NCBI GenBank assembly: GCA_019415505.1
Contig: DXZC01000001.1
Coordinates: 1 to 63,536, forward strand
DNA length: 63,536 nt
Source: Peptococcaceae bacterium
Lineage (GTDB): Bacteria; Bacillota; Dehalobacteriia; UBA7702
Direction: 5' to 3'
Positions 16,682 through 24,962 of the stretch are shown here, piece after piece. The position numbers and the translations under genes were made by a program. A model generated the notes under the pieces. It saw only the letters and a list, made by a program, of their open reading frames with translations, made no database searches and was not told the DNA's origin. Each line of letters begins with the position of its first letter. The first letter of the stretch is position 1.

Positions 16682-17561
16682 TGCTATCACCCCCGTAAAA
16701 GCACATAAAAAGCTCTTCCAAGCTGCGGCCCCGCACAGCTAAGTCATCTACGCTGTAGTGGCTCAGCTTGGCGATGAGCTGGTCAAAACCGCCCCTTATC
16801 TCCGCTGTGACCTTATCGCCATCTTGGGACAAAATCTTTTCCCCAGCGCTAAAGGCCGCGGCCTCAGCCGTGGTTTTAAAGGTTATTTCCACTATGCGGC
16901 TTTTGGCCCGGCGCAAAGCCTTAATATCCTCTATAGCCACAATGCGACCGGCTTTTATAATTACCCCTTGGTCGCAGGTTTTTTCCACTTCCTCAAAAAT
17001 ATGGGAGGACATGAGTATGGTCTTTCCCTGCTGCTTCTCCGCCTTCACCAGCTCCACGAATTTATTTTGCATCAAAGGGTCCAGGCCGCTGGTTGGCTCG
17101 TCCAGAATCAGCGTGGCGGGATTACCCATAAAAGCGCAGACAATGGCGACCTTTTGCTTCATGCCCTTGGACATTTTGCCAATTCTGGTAGAGGCGTTAA
17201 GCTCAAAAAAATCAATTAAACTCCGTGCTTTAGTTAAATCCTTAATTTTTTTCAGCTGGGCGATGAATTTAATAAATTCCCAGCCAGTCATATTGCCCAT
17301 AAAGGAGATTTCACCAGGGAGGTAGCCCAAGTCCTCGCTAATAGCGGCGGCATCCCGAAAGCAGTCCCGGCCCATAATAGTAACAACGCCCTGATTGGGC
17401 CGGGTAAAGCCCAGCAATTGACGGATTGTGGTAGTTTTACCGGCGCCGTTAGGCCCTAAAAAGCCCATTACCTCCCCTTTTTGTACCGCAAAGCTGGCGT
17501 CAAAAACTCCCTTGCCATTGCCGTAATCCTTGGTAAGATTATCAACCTTGATTACTTCCAT
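16674..17561 (-). CDS. ABC transporter ATP-binding protein (drug/antibiotic export type)
   Basis: 295-residue ABC ATPase. Walker A GPNGAGKTTTIRQL (~37-50), Q-loop region LGYLPGEISFMGNM, signature MSKGMKQKVAIV (a variant of LSGGQ with Lys at position 3), Walker B LILDEPTSGLDPLM, and the switch His in MSSHIFEEVE. The C-terminal 80 residues form the extension seen in CcmA/BcrA-type exporters. It overlaps the TetR gene by 20 bp upstream and the permease downstream, so the three genes are translationally linked. Confidence 0.9.
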   Translation of the reverse strand: MEVIKVDNLTKDYGNGKGVFDASFAVQKGEVMGFLGPNGAGKTTTIRQLLGFTRPNQGVVTIMGRDCFRDAAAISEDLGYLPGEISFMGNMTGWEFIKFIAQLKKIKDLTKARSLIDFFELNASTRIGKMSKGMKQKVAIVCAFMGNPATLILDEPTSGLDPLMQNKFVELVKAEKQQGKTILMSSHIFEEVEKTCDQGVIIKAGRIVAIEDIKALRRAKSRIVEITFKTTAEAAAFSAGEKILSQDGDKVTAEIRGGFDQLIAKLSHYSVDDLAVRGRSLEELFMCFYGGDSND

Positions 17562-18180
17562 TTAGATACTCCTCCTTATAAGCTGCCTGCCGTAAAACAC
17601 GGCACCAAAAGCGAAATTCCTCTAGCAGAGCCTCAGCGTCCAGGGCCTCGCCACTCCGCTCTTTAAAGTGTAAATAACCGTCGCTGAGCCAAATAAGCAT
17701 ATTGAGAATGCGCTCCGGCTCCATACCCTCCCGAAACTTGCTTAAATTCACACTCTGAAAGTACCGCTCCATTACAGCGGACATAGTTCTCTGAACCGCA
17801 TTATCTATATCCGCCGATATCGTCTCATTTTTAGAATAATAAGCCCGCAAAGAAAATTGAACTAACCAGGGATTATCCGGTAATAGCTGAGCGCGTTTTT
17901 GGGTTGCCCACTCCAAGAGGGTGAAAAAATCAACGTCCGGTTCTTGGGGCATTTCCGCCAGGCTTTGGCGCAACAAGGCTTCGCCATATTGATAGAGAAA
18001 ATTATAGAACTCCCTTTTATTGCGAAAATAGTGAAACAGCAGTCCTTTTGAAATGCCGGCCTTGGCGGCTATTTCCTCTGTAGAGGCGTTTTTATAGGGG
18101 TTTTTGGCAAACACCTCTAAACCGCTATTTATTATCCGCTGCCGCTTTTCCCCAGGCAAAGAATAAAACTTTTCGTTCAT
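17542..18180 (-). CDS. TetR/AcrR-family transcriptional regulator
   Basis: 212 residues. The N-terminal HTH is clear (RIINSGLEVFAKNPYKNASTEEI then AAKAGISKGLLFHYFRNKREF; residues ~14-58), and the ligand domain is unassigned. First gene of a TetR-ATPase-permease operon, so it most likely represses its own transcription and that of the exporter, releasing on binding the exported compound. A palindromic site at the predicted start of transcription (18313-18333) fits autoregulation. Confidence 0.88.
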   Translation of the reverse strand: MNEKFYSLPGEKRQRIINSGLEVFAKNPYKNASTEEIAAKAGISKGLLFHYFRNKREFYNFLYQYGEALLRQSLAEMPQEPDVDFFTLLEWATQKRAQLLPDNPWLVQFSLRAYYSKNETISADIDNAVQRTMSAVMERYFQSVNLSKFREGMEPERILNMLIWLSDGYLHFKERSGEALDAEALLEEFRFWCRVLRQAAYKEEYLNGSNQG

Positions 18181-18312
18181 CGTTGTTAACCTATCTTCTA
18201 ACCTATAGTTTTTGGAAAAAAGTTACTAAGTTGTTAACCTAGCGTTACTGACCTATCTATCGTTGCCATTATCGGCTATTGTCTCTTACACAACTGACAA
18301 CGGCCAATTTTT

Positions 18313-18366
18313 TATTGACCAAAACAGTCAATACACTTAGTATACCCCATTGACTAAAAAGCGCAA
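18313..18366 (-). promoter_or_regulatory. Promoter and candidate TetR operator for the exporter operon
   Basis: On the minus strand TTGCGC (18361-18366) and TATACT (18339-18344) are 16 bp apart. Immediately downstream lies a perfect inverted repeat TATTGAC-7-GTCAATA (18313-18333), and a further half-site AGTCAAT (18349-18355) lies between -35 and -10. Occupancy by the TetR protein would block initiation. The 150-nt leader also holds an 11-bp direct repeat TTGTTAACCTA (18183-18193, 18231-18241). Confidence 0.5.
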
Positions 18367-18380
18367 CCCCCTAAGCAGAG

Positions 18381-18404
18381 AAAAAGGCAGCAAATACGCT
18401 GCCT
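18381..18404 (-). terminator. Second terminator downstream of ispH-rpsA
   Basis: AGGCAGC (18385-18391) pairs with GCTGCCT (18398-18404), followed on the minus strand by TTTTTCTC. It sits just above the TetR-operon promoter and insulates it from upstream read-through. Confidence 0.65.
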
Positions 18405-18516
18405 GTAATTAACCGGTTATTAAATTTTACTCCCTGCTGGACGGCAACAGCGGCATAAAGTTTAGCCATAATTTAATACCTAACTGACATAGATTTTTCT
18501 GAATCAGTATTCTCGT

Positions 18517-18628
18517 CATTACAATCGGTATTTCTGACTTTACAATCTACATTACCAACATTGCAGTCGCTATGCCCGACATTACAACTGCATTACCAAC
18601 TTCGCAATCACTATACCCGACCATGCAA
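18517..18628. repeat. Degenerate 21-bp tandem repeat, five units plus a partial
   Basis: Units start at 18517, 18538, 18559, 18580 and 18600, with a partial unit at 18621. Each begins CATTACAA, CTTTACAA, CATTGCAG or similar, and alternate units end in ACCAA or CCCGA, hinting at a 42-bp higher-order period. Together with the terminators at either end this fills the ~500-bp gene-free gap 18181-18676. Confidence 0.65.
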
Positions 18629-18666
18629 AAAGTTAAGGGGACAACGCTGTGGCGTTATCCCCTTAA
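18627..18666 (-). terminator. Terminator of the cmk-plsC-ispH/rpsA cluster
   Basis: A long stem: TTAAGGGGA plus AACGC (18633-18647) pairs with GCGTT plus TCCCCTTAA (18652-18666), with a TGTG loop and a single bulge, followed on the minus strand by TTTTTG. It begins 10 bp past the stop codon at 18677. Confidence 0.85.
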
Positions 18667-18676
18667 TACCTAAATT

Positions 18677-20848
18677 TTATTCTTCGTCTTTATTTTCGGC
18701 TTCCTGCACCATATCGCCAATGGTTACAACATCCTCGTCAGGTACGTAAGCCGGTTCTTCCTCAACCGCTTCCTCTTTCACCGGGGCTGCTTCAGGCTGG
18801 GGGCGATCCAAGGTTTCCTTAATACTCAGGCTAATTTTCTTACTATCCAGGTCAAAGCCTAGAACCTTTACCTTAACAATATCGCCGGGAGTAACGGCGT
18901 CCTCGGTTTTTTCTACTCTGGTCCAGGATAGCTGGGATATATGTACCAAGCCTTCAACGCCTGGTTCTAACTGCACAAAAGCGCCAAAGGTAGCGGTACG
19001 CACAACCTTGGCTTCAACAATAGCGTCAACCGGATATTTATCCGGTACTGTGCTCCAAGGATTGGGAATGAGCTGTTTTAAGCCGAGAGAAATTTTCTCG
19101 TTTTCCCGGTCCACACCGAGTACATAAACGTCTATTTCATCGCCAATATTTAAAATTTCCGAGGGATGATTTACCCGGTACCAAGCCATTTGCGAAACAT
19201 GGAGCAGACCGTCTACACCGTCTAAATCCACAAAAGCGCCAAAGTTGGTTATACGCTGCACAACACCGTGACGGGTTTGGCCCTCTTCGATTTCCGCCCA
19301 AACTTTATCGTGTTTCTTAGCCTTTTCCAACTCCAGATAGGCTTTTCTGGAAAGAATAAGCTTATTATGATTTTTATCACATTCCAGAACCTTAAACTGG
19401 ATGGTCTGGTCTTTATACTTATCCAACTGGTTAACAAAGCCGGTTTCCACCAGAGAGGCGGTAACAAACCCTTTAAGGCCAACGTCAACCAAAAGTCCGC
19501 CCTTCACCACATCCAGAACTTTACCTTCCAGAATGTCGCCGTCCTCCATTGCTTTAGCCAGCTTATCCCAGGCTATATCCACGTCCACTTTCTTTTTGGA
19601 AAGTATGGGATGACCGTCCTCGTTTTCTCTTCTTAAAACTAGGACTTCCACTTCATCGCCTTCATGGAACAAATCCACCAGGTTTTCCGCTTCAGAGGGG
19701 GTAAACTCATTTTTGGGAATAACACCCTCGCTTTTACCGCCAATATCGACCATAACTTCACTATCGGAAACTTTAATAATAGTACCTTTCAACCGCTCGC
19801 CACGACGGATAACTGCACATTCTTTATCAAAAGCCGCATAAGACGCAGCCATTGTTTCCTCTTCTTCCGCACTGTCCTCTTGGGGTTTAACTTCAGCTAC
19901 AGCGGCGTCCTCCTGGGGTGCTGCTGCTTCAGCTACAGTTTCGGTTACTTCCTCAACCTTTTCCATTGTTTCTTCGGTGTTTTCCACCTCTAAGTTTTTC
20001 TCTTCCATTACATTGTCCTCCTTCATTTTTTCCATGACCTCCTCAATAATCCAATCCGGGGTCGAGGCGCCGGCGGTTAACCCAACCTTCTTGTCCTCTA
20101 AATTGTTTATTTCATTTTTAATCATGTCTATTTCAGCGGCGTCCTCAACTATAAAGGTTGTGGCGCCTTTTTCGGCGGCTATATCCGCCAATTTTTTGGT
20201 GTTAGCGCTATTTTTACCACCAATAACTAGCATAATATCAACTGTTTCAGCTAGAGAAGCAGCCTCGGCTTGCCGCTCTGAGGTTGCCTTACAAATGGTG
20301 TTACGCACAACAACCTGGGGTACTATACCCTCTATATATTCTACTATTTCCCGGAATTTAGCTGATGATTGAGTTGTTTGGGACAATATTCCTACTTTAG
20401 CCGGGAAAACAATATCTTTGGCTTCAGCCAGTGAGTTTACCACAATGGCATTATCAGCCAAAAAACCCAGTATACCAATGACTTCAGGGTGATTTTTGTC
20501 TCCCACTACCACTACGCTATCACATTCTTTTTGCAGTTGACAAGCAATTGACTGAGCCTTTTGGACAAAGGGACAGGTGGCGTCTATAATGTGGAGCCGC
20601 CTTTTTTTCAAGGCCTCAATAACTTGGGGCGGCACCCCATGGCTACGAATGATCACCGTATCGCCGGTAATATCCTCAACCCCTTGCACACCGAAAACTC
20701 CCAGAGTTTCCAAACGCTGCACTTCGCGGGGATTGTGGATTAAAGGACCTAAAGAGCAGATATTGCCCTTATTGCTATTATCCAAAGCCATTTTAATGGC
20801 TCGTTTCACGCCAAAGCAAAAACCGGCGCTTTTTGCCATTATAATCAT
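18677..20848 (-). CDS. ispH: IspH (HMBPP reductase) fused to ribosomal protein S1
   Basis: 723 residues in two parts. Residues ~1-285 are IspH, the [4Fe-4S] enzyme making IPP/DMAPP in the last step of the MEP pathway; the three cluster cysteines are visible in AGFCFGVKRA (Cys11), DATCPFVQKA (~96) and NTICKATSERQ (~188), plus the RSHGVPP motif. An acidic, low-complexity linker (about residues 285-335, Glu/Val/Ala-rich) leads to four S1 OB-fold domains (from ~350) such as GVVQRITNFGAFVDLDGVDGL and AKVVRTATFGAFVQLEPGVEG. This fusion is known in Clostridia. It follows plsC and cmk and ends at a strong terminator. Confidence 0.93.
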   Translation of the reverse strand: MIIMAKSAGFCFGVKRAIKMALDNSNKGNICSLGPLIHNPREVQRLETLGVFGVQGVEDITGDTVIIRSHGVPPQVIEALKKRRLHIIDATCPFVQKAQSIACQLQKECDSVVVVGDKNHPEVIGILGFLADNAIVVNSLAEAKDIVFPAKVGILSQTTQSSAKFREIVEYIEGIVPQVVVRNTICKATSERQAEAASLAETVDIMLVIGGKNSANTKKLADIAAEKGATTFIVEDAAEIDMIKNEINNLEDKKVGLTAGASTPDWIIEEVMEKMKEDNVMEEKNLEVENTEETMEKVEEVTETVAEAAAPQEDAAVAEVKPQEDSAEEEETMAASYAAFDKECAVIRRGERLKGTIIKVSDSEVMVDIGGKSEGVIPKNEFTPSEAENLVDLFHEGDEVEVLVLRRENEDGHPILSKKKVDVDIAWDKLAKAMEDGDILEGKVLDVVKGGLLVDVGLKGFVTASLVETGFVNQLDKYKDQTIQFKVLECDKNHNKLILSRKAYLELEKAKKHDKVWAEIEEGQTRHGVVQRITNFGAFVDLDGVDGLLHVSQMAWYRVNHPSEILNIGDEIDVYVLGVDRENEKISLGLKQLIPNPWSTVPDKYPVDAIVEAKVVRTATFGAFVQLEPGVEGLVHISQLSWTRVEKTEDAVTPGDIVKVKVLGFDLDSKKISLSIKETLDRPQPEAAPVKEEAVEEEPAYVPDEDVVTIGDMVQEAENKDEE

Positions 20849-20963
20849 TATATTCTACCTGTCCATAGTTTATTCGCATTTACCTAAAATTTTCCTGCTT
20901 ATAATAACGCTAAAATTTCACCTAAATTGCGACAAAATATTACACATGGAGACTATTTCCACC

Positions 20964-21551
20964 CTATATTAAGGCAGCAACCGCTTCTTCTTGCTTTTTC
21001 AACATACGTTGCTGTGTTTCTTTGCGCTTTTCTCCCTCTAGGGCTTCATAGGGGAAAGATTTTCCAACTTTTATCTTAACAGTAGCGCCAAAATATTTGA
21101 ATAATGGGGCGTCATACCGAATACCCATAGGCACAATGGTACAGGGCGCTTGGGAGGCTATAAAGCAGACCCCAGACTTAAAGGGCAACATTTTACCATC
21201 CCGGGAGCGGGTGCCTTCGGGGAATACGCCTAAAACGCCGCCTTCCCGCAAAACATTAATAGCAGCTTTGATGGCCTTGCGGTCCACTCCGTCCCTATCC
21301 AAGGGTATTACGTTGAGGTGTCTAAAAAACCAAGACTTAAATTTGCTATCTTTAATTAATTCCTCTTTGCCCAAAAAGTGCATTACTCTTTTTGTCGCCA
21401 ATCCCATGAGAACAGGGTCGCCATAAAACTGATGATTAGCTACAATCAACACTGGACCTTCTGGTGGAATATTCTCTAAACCCTCGTATTCTAAGCGACG
21501 GGGCGCCTTTAAAATTAATTTAGCAATCCCCCGCATAAACCTATAAAACAT
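20964..21551 (-). CDS. plsC: 1-acyl-sn-glycerol-3-phosphate acyltransferase
   Basis: 195-residue acyltransferase making phosphatidic acid from lysophosphatidic acid at the membrane. It shows the catalytic block NHQFYGDP (HX4D, about residues 40-47), the substrate block FPEGTRSRDG (~114-123) and the third block IVPMGIRYD. The start ATG follows the cmk stop codon directly (no spacer), so translation is coupled. The cmk-plsC-ispH/rpsA order is conserved in many Clostridia. Confidence 0.9.
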   Translation of the reverse strand: MFYRFMRGIAKLILKAPRRLEYEGLENIPPEGPVLIVANHQFYGDPVLMGLATKRVMHFLGKEELIKDSKFKSWFFRHLNVIPLDRDGVDRKAIKAAINVLREGGVLGVFPEGTRSRDGKMLPFKSGVCFIASQAPCTIVPMGIRYDAPLFKYFGATVKIKVGKSFPYEALEGEKRKETQQRMLKKQEEAVAALI

Positions 21552-22235
21552 TTACTGTATCTTCCTCCAAAGCTCAATAATAGCATTGGTTATTTGCGCC
21601 ACACTCAGGCCGTCCGAATCCAGCAGTATCGCGTCCTCAGCCCGGCGCAGGGGATTATGCTCCCTGGTGCTGTCCAAATGATCCCGGCGTTGCAAATCAG
21701 CAATCACTTCTTCTAAAGTCAGGCTAGCAATTCCCTTGGCTAGCCATTCCGCATAGCGCCGGCGGCCTCTTTCCTCCGGGGAAGCTGTCAGATATATTTT
21801 CAAAGCAGCGTTGGGTAAAACATTGGTGCCAATATCCCGACCGTCCATTACCACGCCGCAATTCTCTGCCAAGCGCCGCTGTTTGGCCACTAAATTTTGG
21901 CGCACACCTTGGTAGCTGCAAACCTGGGACACATTTTTGGTAACAGCGGTGTTACGTATGGCTTCGCTCACATCCTGACCATCTAAAAACACCTTGTAAT
22001 CCTGTCCCTGGCCCTGCAATTCAAGGCGACAGGACTCAGCTAAAGCTGTTACCGCAGCTTCATCCCCAGGGTCAACCCCTGTTTCCAGTACCTTCAGGGT
22101 TATAGCCCGATACATAGCGCCAGTATCTATATACTTAAAGCCTAAACGACGGGCCAGTTCCTTAGCAACGGTGCTTTTCCCCGCGCTGGAAGGTCCGTCT
22201 ATAGCAATGGCTTTAACAGTATCTACCTTTTCCAT
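21552..22235 (-). CDS. cmk: Cytidylate kinase
   Basis: 227-residue (d)CMP kinase. P-loop GPSSAGKSTVAKELA (residues 14-28), the DTGAMYRAITL segment that binds the substrate, MDGRDIGTNVLPNA and the LID-like RRRYAEW region are intact. It phosphorylates CMP/dCMP for nucleotide recycling. Head of the cmk-plsC-ispH/rpsA unit, with about 120 bp between it and the anchored protein gene upstream. Confidence 0.95.
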   Translation of the reverse strand: MEKVDTVKAIAIDGPSSAGKSTVAKELARRLGFKYIDTGAMYRAITLKVLETGVDPGDEAAVTALAESCRLELQGQGQDYKVFLDGQDVSEAIRNTAVTKNVSQVCSYQGVRQNLVAKQRRLAENCGVVMDGRDIGTNVLPNAALKIYLTASPEERGRRRYAEWLAKGIASLTLEEVIADLQRRDHLDSTREHNPLRRAEDAILLDSDGLSVAQITNAIIELWRKIQ

Positions 22236-22356
22236 TTGACCTTTTTGCTATCCCTTCGTAAAGCGTAACCAACTCAGGAACCCCAGTGGTTCCAGGAAAC
22301 GCCTGTTTTGGAATTCAATAATATTATATTATACCTTAAAAAGTATGGCATTGCAA

Positions 22357-22803
22357 CTATTTTAATTTAACAATGCCCCAGAGCTTTTTACCGCCGCCCA
22401 CAGCCAGGGAATTGGGAAAGTCATCGTCCAGTTCAGCGGGGCGATCCATGAGCCGCAAAACCTCACCCTGCTTGCCGCCTACCACGCTAATTGTGTCGCC
22501 AGCGTTAGCTTTCACGCTGAGAACGCCGCCTTGGAAATCCCCCGCAATATCATCATTAATTAGCAAGGTGCAAGCTGAGGCCTGGGATTTTTCCGTCTCA
22601 AAGGTGAGGAATAAAAACATACCCTCCTCCGCCTGGTCTACAGCAGCAGTATCTGCCGACATATCCACAGCTTCCGCCCCTAGTCGCTGAGCCCGGGCTT
22701 CCTCCATGGCCTCAGGAAAGAAAAAAAAGTAAGCCTGAATGCCGAGAAAGAACAAAAAAAGCAAAAATAAACCCAGCAAAAAGATGCGTTCTATGGCTTT
22801 CAT
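22357..22803 (-). CDS. Small membrane-anchored protein of unknown function
   Basis: 148 residues. An N-terminal hydrophobic anchor (about residues 8-30, LLGLFLLFLFFLGIQAYFFFF) is followed by an extracytoplasmic domain of about 110 residues with beta-strand character, ending GGGKKLWGIVKLK. I do not recognise a family. It precedes cmk by about 120 bp on the same strand. GGAGG lies 9 bp upstream of the ATG, and that ribosome site is one arm of a 12-bp inverted repeat (see 22812-22940). Confidence 0.6.
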   Translation of the reverse strand: MKAIERIFLLGLFLLFLFFLGIQAYFFFFPEAMEEARAQRLGAEAVDMSADTAAVDQAEEGMFLFLTFETEKSQASACTLLINDDIAGDFQGGVLSVKANAGDTISVVGGKQGEVLRLMDRPAELDDDFPNSLAVGGGKKLWGIVKLK

Positions 22804-22811
22804 AATGGGGT

Positions 22812-22940
22812 GAACCTCCGTTCCTAAAGTCTGCGCCCCAACCGAACAGCGGAAACATTGGGCTTGCCAATAATTATTTTTCGCGTTTTCGGTTCAGGTT
22901 CTACTAAAACATTATGAATAGTATGTTTGAACGGAGGTTC
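22812..22940 (-). promoter_or_regulatory. Long-range inverted repeat that covers a ribosome-binding site
   Basis: GAACCTCCGTTC (22812-22823, + strand) and its exact complement GAACGGAGGTTC (22929-22940) are 105 bp apart. In minus-strand RNA the downstream arm contains the GGAGG of the 22357-22803 gene, so a 12-bp helix would hide that ribosome site. The spacer also carries an open frame of about 45 codons without an ATG that ends in TAG. Confidence 0.55.
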
Positions 22941-22947
22941 TTTTATT

Positions 22948-23673
22948 CTATTTTTTACGCTTCATGGCTTTAATCTCAGCTTTTTCCCCTGCTGGGACTC
23001 TATTGGATTCCACGATTTTCTGTAGAGCTTTATTATAGGTCCAATCGTCTAAATTACAATGGCTAAGATAAGCTCTGGTTTTTTTCCGCTCCTTGACATA
23101 GGCGGCGGAAATTGTCCAAGCCACAGCCATTTTCACGTAATACCCCTGGTGCCTTATGGCGTCCAGCTCCTCTAAGACCCTATCTATATATTCGCTATCC
23201 AGATAATAATCGAGCAAAGACACAATAGCAAAGCGCAAATGATACTCTTTATCACTATGCAAATATTCATTTAAAAATGTATAAAACTCCTGACGGTGCT
23301 TTTTTACCATATGTAACCCCGTAACAAAGCTATCGCACACAGCCCAATTATTAATTTTAGGCACAAAGCCCCGAATATAGGACAGCACAGTGGAAAAGTC
23401 CTCTTTAAGATAACCGATAACCAAGCCCTCGACCATTATTTCTTCATAATAATCGGCGCGGGGCTGGCGTAAAAAGCCCTTGGCGTCACCTCGGGCTATT
23501 TCCTTAGCTATCGCTCTGAGCAGGGGCAAACGTACGCCAATAATTTTATTGCTCTCCTCCACGCCGGGGACAAGGCTGCTGTTAAAGGCCCGGTATTTTT
23601 GGTCAGCCAGGGATAATAACCGCTCAGTTAAGGACTGGTAATCCTCCTCCTGCCATTTAGCCACTGTTAGCAT
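22948..23673 (-). CDS. DNA alkylation repair protein, AlkD-like HEAT-repeat family
   Basis: 241 residues, all-helical, matching the AlkD-type family of HEAT-like DNA glycosylases that remove N3/N7-alkylpurines. Characteristic stretches are GVRLPLLRAIAKEIARG (about residues 46-62), NNWAVCDSF (~110-118), and MAVAWTISAAYVKE (~180-193). The family-typical aromatic and Asp residues (WAVCDS) are present. GGAGGG precedes the ATG by 6 bp. It is transcribed towards, and may run into, the small anchored protein gene. Confidence 0.82.
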   Translation of the reverse strand: MLTVAKWQEEDYQSLTERLLSLADQKYRAFNSSLVPGVEESNKIIGVRLPLLRAIAKEIARGDAKGFLRQPRADYYEEIMVEGLVIGYLKEDFSTVLSYIRGFVPKINNWAVCDSFVTGLHMVKKHRQEFYTFLNEYLHSDKEYHLRFAIVSLLDYYLDSEYIDRVLEELDAIRHQGYYVKMAVAWTISAAYVKERKKTRAYLSHCNLDDWTYNKALQKIVESNRVPAGEKAEIKAMKRKK

Positions 23674-23759
23674 ACTTTCCCTCCTCTGGTTTTTAATCTA
23701 ACCTACCATAAAATCGACTAAATTGCAAAAAATATTACGATAAAGATAATTAAAAAGTC

Positions 23760-23788
23760 TTGCTATTTTTTCCTTAATATGCTATGTT
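23760..23788 (+). promoter_or_regulatory. Predicted promoter of the amino-acid ABC transporter
   Basis: TTGCTA (23760-23765) and TATGTT (23783-23788) with a 17-bp spacer, and TGC directly before the -10 (extended -10). The start codon at 23829 is 40 bp downstream. Confidence 0.5.
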
Positions 23789-23828
23789 AACGTATATTAT
23801 TAATAATTATAAAAGAGGGGTAGAAAAA

Positions 23829-24701
23829 ATGAAAAAATTATTATCCATTCTGCTTATCTGTTGCCTGGCCTTCGCCCTTGTCGCCTGCGGCGGCGACACT
23901 ACCGAAGAAAGCGACGCCAACAACGAAGCAACCACAACCGCTAACGGCCAAACCTTAGAGGACATTAAAGCTGCCGGCGAAATTGTCATGTTCACCAATG
24001 CTGAATTCCCGCCCTTTGAATATCGGGACGACAGCAATGAAATAGCAGGGGTGGACGTGGAAATAGCCCAAGAAATCGCCAAGGATATCGGCGTGAAATT
24101 AGTTGTTGAGGACGTAAACTTCGATAGTATTGTAGCCTCCATACAGTCGGGCAAAGCAGCTTTTGGCGCCGCCGGTATGACTGTAACTGAGGAACGTGAA
24201 CAGCAGGTCGATTTTTCCCTAAAATATGTCAGCTCCAAACAATTTGTTATTTTACCCGAAGGAGCCACCCTGGAAACTATTGAGGACTTAAACGGCAAGA
24301 CTATTGGCGTACAAAGCGGCACCACCGGCGACTTTATTGTTACCGACGCTATTGAAGGCACAGAAGACGCTGATCCCATTATTCCCGATAGTGAAGTAAA
24401 GGGTTATACCTCCGCGATTTTAGCCGCCCAAGATTTGCTTTCCGGCCGTCTTGACGCTGTGGTTATCGACAGATTGCCGGCGGAAAATATTGCCGCTGCC
24501 AATACTGACGCTGGCCTTACTACCGTAGAATTAATGTATGCTGATGGCAGCGATACAACAGAAGAATACGCTATTTGCGTACAAAAAGGCAACACTGAAT
24601 TACTGGATTCCATCAATGCCACCCTGCAAAGACTCATTGACGAAGGCGCCATTGACCAGTATATTGTCGAACATTCTGAAGCCGGCGCTGTCAGTGAATA
24701 A
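23829..24701 (+). CDS. Amino-acid ABC transporter substrate-binding lipoprotein
   Basis: 290-residue family-3 solute-binding protein. The signal peptide ends in a lipobox (FALVACGG; Cys about residue 19), followed by an acidic/Thr-rich linker and the binding domain starting EIVMFTNAEFPPFEYRDD, with conserved DVEIAQEIAKDIG and AAGMTVTEEREQQVDFS. It captures a polar amino acid outside the membrane. The ATG at 23829 is used because AGAGGGG lies 8 bp upstream and the signal peptide starts there; an upstream ATG at 23784 adds a meaningless stretch. Permease and ATPase follow. Confidence 0.92.
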   Translation: MKKLLSILLICCLAFALVACGGDTTEESDANNEATTTANGQTLEDIKAAGEIVMFTNAEFPPFEYRDDSNEIAGVDVEIAQEIAKDIGVKLVVEDVNFDSIVASIQSGKAAFGAAGMTVTEEREQQVDFSLKYVSSKQFVILPEGATLETIEDLNGKTIGVQSGTTGDFIVTDAIEGTEDADPIIPDSEVKGYTSAILAAQDLLSGRLDAVVIDRLPAENIAAANTDAGLTTVELMYADGSDTTEEYAICVQKGNTELLDSINATLQRLIDEGAIDQYIVEHSEAGAVSE

Positions 24702-24775
24702 GGCGTAAAAGTTTAAACAATTATTGAGGGCGCTAGCAAAGCAGTCCTCTAACCCAAGTAAACAGGGAAAATTAG

Positions 24776-24812
24776 GGTCTGAACCAGGAAAAACCAATTT
24801 TCCGGTTCAGAC
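24776..24812 (+). other. Long intercistronic hairpin between binding protein and permease genes
   Basis: GGTCTGAACC (24776-24785) and GGAAAA pair with TTTTCC and GGTTCAGACC (24803-24812), a 16-bp stem with one bulged A and a 5-nt loop. No U-tract follows. Such hairpins after binding-protein genes commonly protect the upstream message and lower expression of the permease genes. Confidence 0.65.
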
Positions 24813-24962
24813 CTTAGTTGCGCCCAGCAATGGTTAATTCCAACCCCCTGGCCTCTGGGGTAAAAAATAAGGCCAAAAAAACTAGGCTTTCCAGAAGAAT
24901 TTTAGGATTATTTTGGAAAGCTTAAGTCTCAGTAAGCTACAGAAGTATAGGGGGAGGTTTTT

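Noticed and set aside
19249..19488. Antisense and alternative-frame open frames inside ispH-rpsA, atp and other long genes
   Set aside because: They are frame shadows of clearly conserved proteins.
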